The notes under the pieces were generated by a model. That model had not been told where the DNA came from. It made no database searches and saw nothing but the letters and a program-made list of their open reading frames with translations. From Ligustrum vulgare (Eukaryota > Streptophyta > Magnoliopsida > Lamiales > Oleaceae): DNA of 64,000 bases. Below, piece after piece: positions 22,493-34,453 of this stretch. Location: assembly GCA_963555705.1 (NCBI GenBank), contig OY743179.1, forward strand, positions 16,686,692 through 16,750,691. The letters run 5' to 3'. The translations under genes and the position numbers were made by a program. Position 1 is the stretch's first letter; each line of letters starts with the position of its first letter.

Positions 22493-25270
22493 TGTAAGAC
22501 CGCTTCTTATTTTTTTACGTGCAATTTTAAATTTCACGTAATATTCATGTGAATGTTATTATAAATTATAAATTTATGGTCTTTAATGCCTATAATTTGA
22601 ATTATTTTTGCAGTGGAAGGATTTGGACGCCGTCTCGATCAATGTACCAATTAAAAAGTTTATAAATTTTCCTTACCTGTAATTAGGTGTCTAAGTGGTT
22701 ATTTTAATTGCTAAGGATGCTTATTACAATTTATTTAAATTTGTGAACGGCCAAATTACATCTTATTATTATTATAAAGAAGCTTAGTGGCCCAATTTTT
22801 CCCTCCAAGTAATTCCCTCCAAAGATAAAATTTTGCCTCCCACAGCCGAGATTTCCCTCCTCATTTTACTTTTGAATGTGTTCAAAAAATCTGAGACACA
22901 GTGCATTAAATCAGACTAGACATCACTTTTTAAAGTGGTGAAATGATTAAAAAGAAATTCCAACCAAACGCACTATAAAAAAATCAACTGTTTGTTAAAA
23001 GTTTTTTATTTAAAGTGGTCTGCACTTTTCAAAAATCTGACACTGGTCTGCATTTTTCAAAAATCTGAAAAAATCTGAGACACTGCATTTAAAGTGGTCT
23101 GCATTTTTCAAAAAAAAGATCTGATGTGATTTGACAAAGCACTACAATACTTTCAAACAGATTTTTTTTTTTTGTTACCACCACAAGCAATCAGTGTATT
23201 TAAGACAGCAACCTTCAATTGCTGCCTTTTTTACACGCATCTGAGGAAAAAAACCTAAGGTATTTGCTTAGTTCTTATTCTTACACGAATTTGATAAGGA
23301 AAAGAAAACGAACGTATTTGCTTAGTTCTAATAAGATTTCTGTTCTTTCTGTTGTTCTTTCTGTTCACGATATTCATACAATTTCTATATATCAAAAAAT
23401 TGCAGCATTATGGCTCCCATCCTGGATCTCTTAGCAGACATTGTTCCTACGAAAACAGAGTGGGCATTCCGGGTCCGCGTGGTTCGGCTTTGGGATAATC
23501 CTGCGTTTGGAAAGTCCGACGACATTTACAGCTTGGAAATGGTCCTCATTGACCGAAATGTAAGTCCTGTAATAACAAAAGGGTTCTCATATTAGAACTG
23601 TAGTTATTCAAAACATGATGTATTCAAATCACTTTATTTCTGTTAAACATTATTTAACGCAGCAATAAACTAAGCATAGAAATCACTTTACAAGTTTAAC
23701 AGAAGTTTAATTGATTTTCTATTAGTTAATATTGGGATAAATTGAAATTTGTCTTCATGAAACTTAAGTTGTGACGAATATCCCATAACTTTGACCTTTG
23801 TATAATTTATAAAATTAGATTTCAATTTTTACCATTTAAATTAATCTCTTATTCCGAATGTAGTATGACCTATATGTGACATAGTTTAAGATCTCATTCG
23901 GTTGAATTGTGAGTTACATGAAAGTCTCAACCTCATTTAAGAGTGTTAAATGTGATTTTTGGACTAAAAGCATATTTGATTAATGAGTGGAAATAATTAG
24001 GAATTTTTGGGCACATTGACGTCAGGGCATCCGAGACTTTTCCACCTGCAAGTCTAGAAACGGTAAATATCAAGGTGAACAAGTAAGTAAACTTCCCCCT
24101 ATTTTTATAGAAGTTGAATGTAAATGTGAAATGTGTAAATGACTGCCTTACAACTTACTTGCTTTGATGAATTTCATTTACTTTATGAAAGTATATGTTA
24201 TTGAGAAGAATGTTCAAGCATGCACATTATCATGTCATTGCATCATCAAGCATGCATTGACATCGAAATTGGGAAGTCAAATGTTTTTAAATGAAAGAAA
24301 TGTGTCAGGGTGCAAGTTTGTTCACAAGTTATGTATCCCAAGTTTTTAAGAAAGAATGGGTGTACTTCTAGTTCATGAAAGATGCGAGTGGGAAATGGGG
24401 CGCGGGGGACCGGCGTACCCGAATTAAGTCGCTTTGCGACGGAATGTTCAACCGTTTTACGGTGGACTGTTAAACCGCATTGCGGTGGGGAAGTGAATGA
24501 GCTGCTTTGCGGTGGAAATGTGAAAGTTAATCTGGTTCCAAATAAGAATTGCCCACTATTATCTGATTGACTAGAAGATACACCAAGTGAGCTCACGATG
24601 GAAATGAAGTGAAAGTTTGAAAATTTTTGATGTTCTGGAAAGTAAAGTAAATGGGGATATATAAATGAAATTTTTAAAGCATTCATGTCATAAGCACGCA
24701 TTTCATGCATAAAGTTTACTTACTGAGCTTTAGTTCACCCCAATCCCTCCCCAACATTTCAGATGATGAAAGTTAGGTGATCAGAGGAGAGCACTTGGCA
24801 GCTGACTCAGACAGTACTCCCTGCCATTCTTTTTAAATAAAGTAAATTTGGGATTTAGTTAAGTTTTTCATTAATCGTTCCTTATTCGTTCATTTTTAAA
24901 ATTATTTGATTGGATTAATTTTGAATAAGTAATGGCATCGCATTAGTGATTAAACTATCTCTTATTTTATTTGTTAAAGTTTTTTGGTTTGGAGTTTTTG
25001 TATTGAGGAGTTTGGGGACTGAATGAATTGGTTTTGGCGATGATGAATGTAGTTGAGATGTGGTTGATCTCGTTTAAACTTTTATGTCGGTTATGTTGTC
25101 TCTCTACAGGTTGGTTAAGTCCAATTTATAGAGGAAACTCTGCCGAAATTTCTGTAAAAATTTATAATAGATAAATGAAAATTTTAATGTGTGAACAATT
25201 TATTTCTGCATATAATGTGAATGGAAGTTAACACGCCTATGTTTTAGATTTTTAAATTTGGGGTGTTACA
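22493..25270 (+). mobile_element. Probable interrupted solo LTR (Ty3/gypsy-like)
   Basis: The right end, GGGGTGTTACA at 25270, is followed by TACAT. The same TACAT stands at 22488-22492, directly before TGTAAGACC. This gives a TG...CA unit with a 5-bp duplication. The segment from about 23740 to 25270 has the look of a chromovirus (Tekay-like) LTR: blocks such as GGGGCGCGGGGGACCGGCGT and repeated GCGACGG/GCGGTGG words. The interval of about 22761-23740 looks foreign and contains an RPA-like exon, so the LTR may have been split by a later insertion. The family call and the left boundary are tentative. Confidence 0.45.
23410..23561 (+). pseudogene. RPA70-like first exon (Helitron type), truncated
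   Basis: From the ATG at 23410 the frame reads MAPILDLLADIVPTKTEWAF, then RVRVVRLWDNPAF and IYSLEMVLIDRN, and ends at a GTAAGT donor. This is the N-terminus of the first OB fold of the RPA1-like proteins carried by plant Helitrons; compare the gene at 37249-39403. A splice acceptor (TTGCAG) lies six bases before the ATG, implying a 5' UTR intron. I found none of the later exons downstream. A Helitron-like 5' end, A|TCTTATTATTATTATAAAG, lies at 22761. It is 650 bp upstream on the same strand, the arrangement seen in the 13-kb Helitron. No matching CTRR 3' end was found, so this seems to be a truncated Helitron. Confidence 0.6.
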
Positions 25271-25585
25271 TACATGATAATATTGCAGTTTTTATATTGA
25301 GGATGAGTTTTCTATGATTGGAAATTATAATGTGATAATTGGCAAGTACCAGTTTCAGACATGAGCATCATTCGATTCAAATAATGGATATGCAAACTCC
25401 TTACTGTTATTCCATTCATTCATCGGGGCAGCTCTTTGATCTTTGCTTTTAGGATCTCAAACTTTGGTAAGAAAATAGAAACCGTGAGATCCAAAATACC
25501 ACATGAAGAGTGAAGCACTATGAGTGTTTTCTTTACTGTTTACTGTTTACGTCAAGAGCAAACCAAGCCAGGTGTTCTTGTTCGC

Positions 25586-25960
25586 GTTCATCCATTTCAA
25601 GCATCAAAGTCGGTGTCTCCTTCTCCGCACATGGAAAGAAACAAGCTATTTTGCGTGGCATTACCTACAAGGGAAATTCAAAGAGTCTCAATGGCAGCAT
25701 TAGCGATGTGTTATCGATTAGAAATCTTCTGATTAGCAAGTTGGTTTTCCCAGTTCTTCCATTCCTATGATCATAGAAGAAGAGAGAGACCCGAACAGGA
25801 TTCCGACTAAACACGACATCCGAGTATCCCTCCATTAGCTTATTCAAGGTTGCAGGTCAGGAGACTCTCTGGTGTTCTACTACTTGAGCCATGGCTCACG
25901 AGTAAGAGATCAAGACGGGGATGAAGTTGATGGATATGATGAATCATTGGTAACTCATTA
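25586..25960 (+). pseudogene. Type I metacaspase pseudogene
   Basis: The frame from about 25586 gives SAHGKKQAILRGITYKGNSK, then a segment matching the metacaspase start (K-R-A-x-L-x-G-x-x-Y, then DVLSIRNLLI). A frameshift near 25755 leads into EEERDPNRIPTKHDIRVSLH, a stop (TAG where the family has Trp), and LIQGCRSGDSLVFYYLSHGS. That last piece covers the catalytic His region, normally F-x-Y-S-G-H-G-S. It closes with DGDEVDGYDESL. One stop, one frameshift and the missing catalytic Cys half show that it is dead. Intact genes encode Arg/Lys-specific cysteine proteases involved in programmed cell death. Confidence 0.75.
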
Positions 25961-26727
25961 GAATGGAACTGTTAACAAATCGAGAAGATTTAAGAAAGAA
26001 TTTACTTTATAGATTCCATTAGTTGATCATCTCTAGCTTTAATATCCAGTCTCTATATCCACCACACTATTATTCTGGTTGCTCTCTTCTCGTTAAATTT
26101 CTATGCAGTTGAGTAAGCCAGTAACTTGCACGTCTCAGTTGATTGGGTTCTTGATTAATGTACCACGAACATAACTTTTTTTCCTTGAATTTGGTTGCAT
26201 TTCATTTCTCAGGCAATCCATTCGGTATATAGAAGAAAAATAGAAAATAAACTTTGTAAATAATTATAGAGCCATGGTAAATTGGCTATTCCTTGTAGAA
26301 ACGTCATTAAAGTAAACAAAAATCAATATCATCTCTATAGAAAAACAACAAAATGAAACAATCAATATGATGTCTGAGCGAAGTATCAAGACCATAGATA
26401 AATAAGAACTTGCTATTACAGGGGTAAACTCCATTGCTTTAGCTCCAAAATACTATCTCTAAATCCGATTGAACTGAAACAGATATGATCTCCTTAAAAG
26501 ATGCGCTAAGGCTTCCCCATTGTACTTTTTAGGTACAAGCACCTCACATTCTGCCAATTTTTCTTCAACAGTGAAACTAGAAAGTTGACACTCATTTGCA
26601 CATTCTGTAAAGTCGAGAGAATGCATATGGAATGCTAATTTCCATTTCTTCGTGGTGTTTCAAGGCAGGTTTTGCAGAGACCTATTTGGTTCCCCAGACT
26701 GGGTTTAGTAGTCTGATTTCACTAAAA
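25961..26727. other. Spacer with one possible terminal exon (minus, 26604-26459)
   Basis: On the minus strand a CAG acceptor is followed from 26604 by a frame reading [20 protein letters not shown] (the first codon is split) and ending in a stop at 26459. It looks coding in composition, but I do not recognise it and find no upstream exon. The 13-kb Helitron lies directly upstream of it on that strand and may have separated it from its gene. Confidence 0.25.
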
Positions 26728-26756
26728 CTAGTAATCACACCCGTGCAATGCACGGG
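26728..26756 (-). other. Helitron 3' terminus: hairpin plus CTAG
   Basis: A perfect 7-bp stem CCCGTGC/GCACGGG (26740-26746, 26750-26756) with a 3-nt loop stands 8 nt before CTAG (26728-26731). The next host base on the minus strand is T. Confidence 0.9.
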
Positions 26757-29700
26757 AAGAAACATCTGGACAAAGAAACAAAGTCTACACAATAGATGAA
26801 CAACTAATTGCGATCAAGTACAAATAAATTAACAAATAACATTTTACATCATTTATTGTTCAGTACACATTCTTATAAATTTTGAAAAATTTCCTTGTAA
26901 ACTACATTTGTTGTTGAATTAGTAGATTTTCCATCCTTATCAGAAATCAACATCTTCAACCCCGAACGACTGGTAACCCTAGAAATCGCAACATAAAGTT
27001 GTCCATGAGTGAATACCGATCTCTTAAGAAGAAGTCCGATATGCGAAAGTGATTGTCCTTGACTCTTATTTATTGTCATTGCATAGGACACATTCAATGG
27101 AAATTTTCTCCTTTGAAATCTAACAGGAATCCTAGAATCAGAGGGGCTCAACGACATCCATGGAATGAAGAACTTATGACCTGCATTGCTGCCAGATAAA
27201 ATTTGACCTTCCAGAACATGATCTCCAAGCCTCGTGATTATTAACCTTGTTCCATTGCACAGTCCCTGAGTATGATCAACATTTCTCAACAACATTACAG
27301 GAACTCCAACTTTAAGTTTCAACTCATGGTTGGGAATACCAGAACATCTTATATTGTTCAAAAATTCAGTTGAATGTATATTTTCAAACAAAGCACCACT
27401 TCCTTCAGTTCGGCACACAGCATCAGCACTTAAGTAGGTTCCCTCGTCAGTATGAACCATTGAGATCATATACTCATTAACACCATCAACATCATCATTT
27501 CTAGGTGCCAGTATTGCTCTCCCCCTGCAAGTAAGATGTATCACCGACATTGCTTGAGAATTTCGGGAACGTGCTTTCAACTATTGATCAAACCGGATCT
27601 CCCGTTGAATCTATCAATAAATCATCTGGCATCTTAACCTTAGTGTTACCATCATTGTTCCCATCGGTCGTGCCATCCCCAATGTTTGACATCCAATCAG
27701 AAAAAGCTTTTAAGTTATTACTATCATCAATGTTGACCATATGTTGAAGCCTCATATTTTTCGTCAAACGCAGCACCTTGCAATGCTTCCACAAGTAAGA
27801 TGAATTTATCGTTGCACGAACAATATCTTGCATGGTACCTTTTGGAACAACCGGAAGAATTTGTCGAAAATCTCCTCCGAAAACAACTGTCTTTCCTCCA
27901 AATGGTTGTTCTAAGCTATTGGGATTGTCGAACCTTAATATATCTCTCATACTCTTGTCACGTGCTTCAAAGCAATATTTATTCATCATGGGCGCTTCAT
28001 CCCATATTATGAGTTTCGTCCTCGATATCAATTCTGCAAGTGGGCTCCCTTGTTTAATATTGCATGTCGAGTTTTCATCAGGGCTCAGAGGGATAGCAAA
28101 TCTTGAATGAGCGGTTCGAACAGAAGGCAAAAGAAGGGATGCTATACCACTGGAGGCAACATTAAGAACTATATCTCCTCTCGGCCGTAAAGCAGCAGAT
28201 AGAGTCTTCCAAACAAAAGTCTTACCCGTACCTCCATATCCATAAAGGAAGAACACACCACCCTTACCGGAATGTACGGATGCTATTATGGTATCATAAA
28301 CAACCTTCTGTTCATCTGTCAATAGACCCACAAACCTCAAATGCTCATCCGACAAAGAAGCTCTATCATATGCCAACTCATCGCATATAAGTCTGTTGCA
28401 TGATAATGAATCATCAACAACAGATGGAAATGGCATCGACGGGTAATCCCGAAGACTTCTACCTCTGCTACGCAAAATATGCTCAATCTCTAATAACGTA
28501 TAATTTTGAATTTGCTCAACAGTCAACTCAAAACCTGATTTGGAAGTATTGTAACGTATAAAGGACTATTAAAAACTAATGAATTACTATAAGCTGATAA
28601 AGTAGGAAATATAGAATAAATTATTATAAACCATAAAAAATGCACAAAAAATTACCTTGATTTCCCATTGATGATTTGTGTCGATATAATATATCATCTG
28701 ACATGTACTCCCAACATTTCATCCAAACACACTCTGGACGGGACATGGAGTCAGAAACCAACAGGGTTGCATAGAGAGTTCTCAAAGATTGTGCTGAACC
28801 CCAATGACTGGCTTCGATAATACCATCAATATATTCTTTGTCATCATCCAATAAACATAGTGTATAGCATGCATCTCTAAAAGTCTCATGTATAACGCCA
28901 TTTACACATTTAATATCATCATAGCTTGTCGGACCTCGAACTATAGTCAACAAAGTTCTCAAATAGTAGAGTTCCCCTTTCCCTGGAGGAACGTAATATA
29001 TTCGACCAATTGAAAAACCACGCTGTCGAGGATGCCATTCTCTTTTTCTACTGTCCCATACAAACTTCATAGGAAACTCTGCGTAAGTTAACTCCCTAGC
29101 ATTAGGGAACTTCTTATTAGCCTCCATCCAAGCAACAAACATATTGTTTTTAACAGCGGGTCTGTTCATCACCGTTTCAATATGGTCTTCACCAGAAAAG
29201 TATATTCTTTGTTCATCGAGAAGGTGAAAAGACAACCGCTCAACAGGTGTATCTCGAAAGTGAATGTCAAAGATGAACAATCTCCAAGTAGCCTCACAAG
29301 CAGATAAATATCTACAGTCGTAGTACATTTTAATCTCATCTACACATCCGCTCGAACCATCATCATCAGCTGTTTGGTAAAAAGCTTCCGTAATGCGATC
29401 ATTGCCCTTGTGAACATACTTGAAGAGGTACTTAATGGACCTCAATTGATTACACCATTCAACATTTATATGAGCTCCATACTTCAATAAGAGGTATCGA
29501 TTGTGAGGAACAACATACCTGTTGTCTAGATGAACACCATTTTTCTTCACATAACAACCATTATCACGTTGTCTGTAAACAGGATATCCATCATCCGCAA
29601 CAACAGTAGTTTCGGTGAAACCTTTTGGAAAATGCTTTGTATAGTGGCCATCAGACATGCAAGGTGAGTTACTCCTCAGGACACCGCAAGGACCATGAAT

Positions 29701-30928
29701 CATGAAATCTCGAACAGCAGCATAATAATGTGGATCACTCAACTCATCAGGAATCTCAGCTGAGATGATCTTATCAATGTCATCACCACTGGGAAAACTC
29801 GAATACTTTTCCAACCAAAGAAGAATATGAGCATGCGGCAATCCACGCTTCTGGAACTCAATAGTGTACATAACTGAAATAAATGCAAAATCTATTACAA
29901 ACGTGAAAGTTATGCATGATAAACAAAATATAAGGGTAATATAGAGCGGACCTGATCGTACTGGACCAAATACACTTCCGCCACGCAAATCCTTCATAAG
30001 GAGATCCAACTTCATCTTAAAAACTCTGCAAACTATATCAGGGCGATCTTCTGCTTTCAACCCCCTATTATCAACAAATCGAACAATCTTCGGCCACTTT
30101 GGGTTACGTGTGAATGTAATAAATAGATTCGGATATCCAGCCCATCTGCATACAGCCATTGCATCCTGGTAGTTTTGGATCATCCATCGTGGACCACCTG
30201 TAAATGTAGCAGGCAGATATACTCTTAAACCCTGAGCAGCAGCATCTGTCTCACCCCTCAAAACCGCTTCTTGCAAGCGGTTATACAATTCACACCTCAA
30301 CTCCTTTTGATGTGACCGTATATAATACAACCGAGAAGACTCAACCATTGTATAAGCATCAACCAAAAACTGCTGTAATAACCGCCTGGAAAATAAAATG
30401 TGTGGAGATTCACCTTCTCTCTCTTGTAATCGGAAAGCAAAGAATTCTCGGATACTCAACTTATTTCGACCGCCAGTTGAGCTTGAACCCGATCCAATAA
30501 GGAGAACGTCATCCCTATATCCTTCTTGGCCATATATAAAAAGTAATGGGTACTGTAAAGGTAAATAAAGAGGATGCACCTCACTTATCCGCTGCAACGA
30601 TCCACCACGTGGGTCAATTATAATATCTCTGTATCCGGGCTGTGTATCAAAATCACCAACAATCAAATCGGCAATTTCATCAACGATAGGCATGTCATAC
30701 CGCCTATCGTCGGTACCTCTTCGACCAATAAGCTTCAATCTTACATAACAGTGTTTTCTTCGATCATTTTTTCTCTAACCGATCTAAAGTGCTTCACCAA
30801 ATTGTTATGCAAGTCGAGCATATCCTTCAACTCAGAAACAATATTACCATCCAATCTTGAATTCCTTAAATCATCCCTAAATGGGGGTTAAAAAAAAATA
30901 GAGGTTAGATCAACAAATCATAAGTAAA

Positions 30929-30939
30929 CGCGCGCGCGC

Positions 30940-31002
<63 letters not shown>
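30929..31002. repeat. Compound microsatellite (CG)n(TG)n(TA)n
   Basis: It runs from CGCGCGCGCG through TGTGTGTG to about 26 TA units. It lies in a RepHel intron between the exons ending near 31010 and starting near 30885. Confidence 0.95.
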
Positions 31003-31008
<6 letters not shown>

Positions 31009-32258
31009 CGTATTCATACCCTACAGCCTTTTTCCTGTTTTCAACTTCATTCGCAGTATCGACAATGTAAAGTTGAGCAAATTGTGGCGCAGATCCCTCA
31101 ATAGGTAATAGAGTACCAATTTTATGACAATTTTGACCATGTAATCTGAAGACAGGAGGCCCTCGACCATCATTTATACCATGATCTATTTTACCCCCCA
31201 TCGAAGTGAAAGAAAACATCATATTGTAGGTCCGAATATTATCAACGAAATTCTTGCTCCTTTCATTATTGCCATATAACAGTTCTTTCATAATAACCGA
31301 ATGATCTTCCATGAGAGGAATATTTACTTTTCCTTGCATACAACACAACAAAAATCTGGGATTACGACATGTTTTATACCACTTATCCACCCTTTCATTA
31401 AACCAAAAATTAGCCTTGCAGAAAGCACACTTAAAGGAAGGATCACCTAGATCCATGTATTCTGGACATTAGAAAAATAGATATTAAAAAAAAAAGTTAA
31501 CATTAGATAACATATTAAGAAATATAAAACAATGAAGTAACAATGTACTGATAGTAAAAAATAACACTACAAAAAATATGGAAAATCATAAAAATATTCA
31601 GGATTTTAATGAATTTACAATACACAACATTAAAAGGCGTTATACATATGGACTATTAAAAACACAATAATTTAATTGAGAGAACATCATAGTTTATAAT
31701 AGCCTTTATTTTACAACCTTAAAACAATTTAAAAAAATTATTCGTTCTTGTGAATCACCTAAATTAGCAATGGGTATGTAAAAAAAAAAAAAATTAATTG
31801 TGAAATGAATGATCAAAAACATATTAAATTATGAAGCATGTTCTTATTAGTCATAGATAATAAGAGAAGAAGATGATCAAATAAAAATTCTGTATTCTTA
31901 ATTTTAAAAAAAGAAGCAATATTAAATAATTCGCAATTTAATTGACATAATATCATATTAACACAACTAATAAACTGTAAGAGTTCAAACACATTTATGA
32001 CCAAAATTAAAAAAGTAAAATGGAAATAGAATGAAAAAATGAAATAATAAAATAAAATAAAATTCAAATTTTGTAGTAAACTTTTATAAAAAAAAAAAAC
32101 ACAAAAGATACATTACAAAAGAGAAAAATACACATATAAGGTGTTTATTATACACAATTTCAATTTTAAAATATAAGTTAAAAAAATTCAAAAATCAGGT
32201 TGTAATTATAGTTAATTAATTAAATTAAATAATTAAAAATATTTTATTAATTATATAT

Positions 32259-32515
32259 ATTAATGTCACAACACAATATAATTTCAAGTCACAAAATGTT
32301 AATTTTTTAGGTCGCAAATAATTTTAGTATCACAACTTATTTTTACGTCACAATAACAATTTTTTTACGTTACAATTAATTTCAAGGTCACAGATTTTAA
32401 GTTATTTTTAGGTCACAACTTATCAAATTATTAGGTCACTAATCTTTTAAGTCACAATTATTAAATTATTATTAGGTTAAAATTATTAATTTTAAGTCTC
32501 AACATCTCACTGACA
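32259..32515. repeat. Degenerate array of the word GTCACAA
   Basis: About twelve occurrences of GTCACAA or one-base variants (GTCGCAA, GTTACAA, GTCTCAA, ATCACAA) are spaced roughly 15-30 bases apart, separated by A/T-only sequence. It is not a strict tandem repeat. Confidence 0.6.
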
Positions 32516-33517
32516 TAGCCCACGTCACCATCTCATCACCACCGGTCCACAATCACCATCGTCTCAACGCCACAACCGTCGCCGCCATCGCCACCACCAC
32601 AATCGCCCCAACCAGGGGGGGAAGAATCTGCTGCTGTAACATCGTTGCCACCACTGCCTCACCATCACCGCCACCACCACAATCGCCCCAATCAAAGAGA
32701 AAAAAAAAATCTGCAGCTGTAAAAGTACCACTACCAGATTCGAAAAATATATGAAAATCTATTCCACCATTGTCACCACCACACAACCACTCCAACTCTC
32801 ACCATATCGCCACCACCATTGATAAGCTCATTGAACTTCACAATCCAGACCCGAATCAAGAAAGCTTCTAACACGACCAGACCCGATTAGAGAATCGAAC
32901 ATGCGACCCAAAATTCGACATTCTCACATTCCACCACCGTCTTCTGGGGTTGCGGAAGTAGACCACGCAAGCAAGAGCATACATTTCATCTTTTGGGAAG
33001 GGGAGCAGTCGATAGGGAAAGAAAATAAGATCTAAATTGCACCTTTCAAAGCAGTACCTTTCATCCTTTTTCTCCCTCAGTTATTTTAGTGGAGGCTTTT
33101 AAAACTAATATATGACTCTTGATTGTAGGCATATTGGTGCAGAGGAAGTTCCTGTTATGGAGGTCACAGGAAAGAGAAATTGGCATTTACAGCAATGGGT
33201 TTCTTCTTCAACATGTGCAACCGCGGAAGGTATAAGAGAGAAATAATTAGGGTTTGAAGTGATGTTTTTTGGTTTGAAAATGGGATAGGGTTGGATAATT
33301 AATAGAACATTTTTATGTAAATTTTTAATTAATTAAATTAGAATTAAGACCTGAATTTTGAAATTATATAGGTTTGATCTCATTTATGAATTTGGAATTT
33401 TAAAAGTAGGAGTAGGTGTAATTTCCTCATTACAAAATACAAATAAGAGTCCAATCCATACACTTCATGTACTGACTCGGCCTTATTGCTAAACCCGACC
33501 CAGAATAAATAATAAAC

Positions 33518-33543
33518 GGCCCAAAAAGAAAAAAAAAACCCTA
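33518..33543 (+). promoter_or_regulatory. Site II element plus telo-box
   Basis: GGCCCA (33518-33523) is followed 12 bases later by AAACCCTA (33536-33543). This pair is typical of promoters of plant ribosomal-protein, translation and some snoRNA genes. No obvious product follows on the plus strand. It may be a captured promoter inside the Helitron, or chance. Confidence 0.3.
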
Positions 33544-34376
33544 GAATATTCTAGTATCCTAATAAATAGCATTCTTGACCTTTGGCATTCCATAATGCTG
33601 CCTCACATACAATCCGATTTCTCTCCAATAAAAAAAAAGAAGCTCCAACGCATTGAACATATGATTCATCCAGGCTAGCAAGATTTTGAGTACATCAGAG
33701 CAAAAATCAACAAATACTCTTCAATGTTTGGGCAGCATATGAACACTGTATTTCCGATTTGTTACATCATTTGAATCTAAAACCATCTGCACACAAAGGA
33801 ACACATGCTCCTGAAATCTTAGATCTATTTGGATCTGGAAAAAGAATCATATATAATGGATGTCCCAGGCTTTCAGATCCATCAAGATGAGTACATTTTT
33901 ACTGTCTATTAATTATCACTTAGATCTACATTTTGAACATGTTGTATATAATATAAACTTCCTTTTCTTTTAATTTTTAATGTTTTTTTGGTCGATGTTT
34001 GTAATCTTAATAGATCACACTGGTCGGAAAAGATCGCAAGTATCATAGTTGGGGAATGGCATCGCACGGGATACAATATTATTTTTGTTGAAAATGTAAT
34101 TTATCTGAGTGAAGTGTAAAGTGAGGATAGATGTAATATTATATGGGTGTAAATTTGCGCAATGGAAGGCAAATGCAGGGACGATCGCAACAGTAAATCA
34201 ACATCAACGAAGCATGTACCACTCTGAAACCCAGATCTACGTAAACATCGTCAATATATTTATATTTTATTACTTTTTTTTCTATATATTTTTAATGATT
34301 TTATCAGATGCGTGTTATTTCGTCGTATATTGTGATCGTGATTTTAGCTTCTTTTTTTTCCAGTTTTTGTACACTC

Positions 34377-34380
<4 letters not shown>

Positions 34381-34451
<71 letters not shown>
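34381..34451. repeat. (AT)n microsatellite
   Basis: About 35 uninterrupted AT units. The apparent Tyr-Ile frames across it on both strands are artefacts of the repeat. Confidence 0.95.

Positions 34452-34453
<2 letters not shown>

Noticed and set aside
22761..23740. A complete small Helitron around the RPA-like exon
   Set aside because: A plausible 5' end exists, but I found no CTRR followed by T with an upstream hairpin before 24100, so only a truncated element is suggested.
24246..24710. 154-codon minus-strand frame
   Set aside because: It lies in the LTR-like region with GCGACGG words and has no recognisable domain or supporting splice structure.
30905..31456. Tyr-Ile and Thr-His tail on the RepHel frame
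   Set aside because: The frame runs past a splice donor into the (TA)n and (TG)n intron. Only the part before about 31010 is likely to be exon.
32553..32795. Gly/Val/Ala-rich frame in the CCACCAC region
   Set aside because: The composition is that of a trinucleotide-rich stretch and no family resemblance is visible, so it is not called as a gene.
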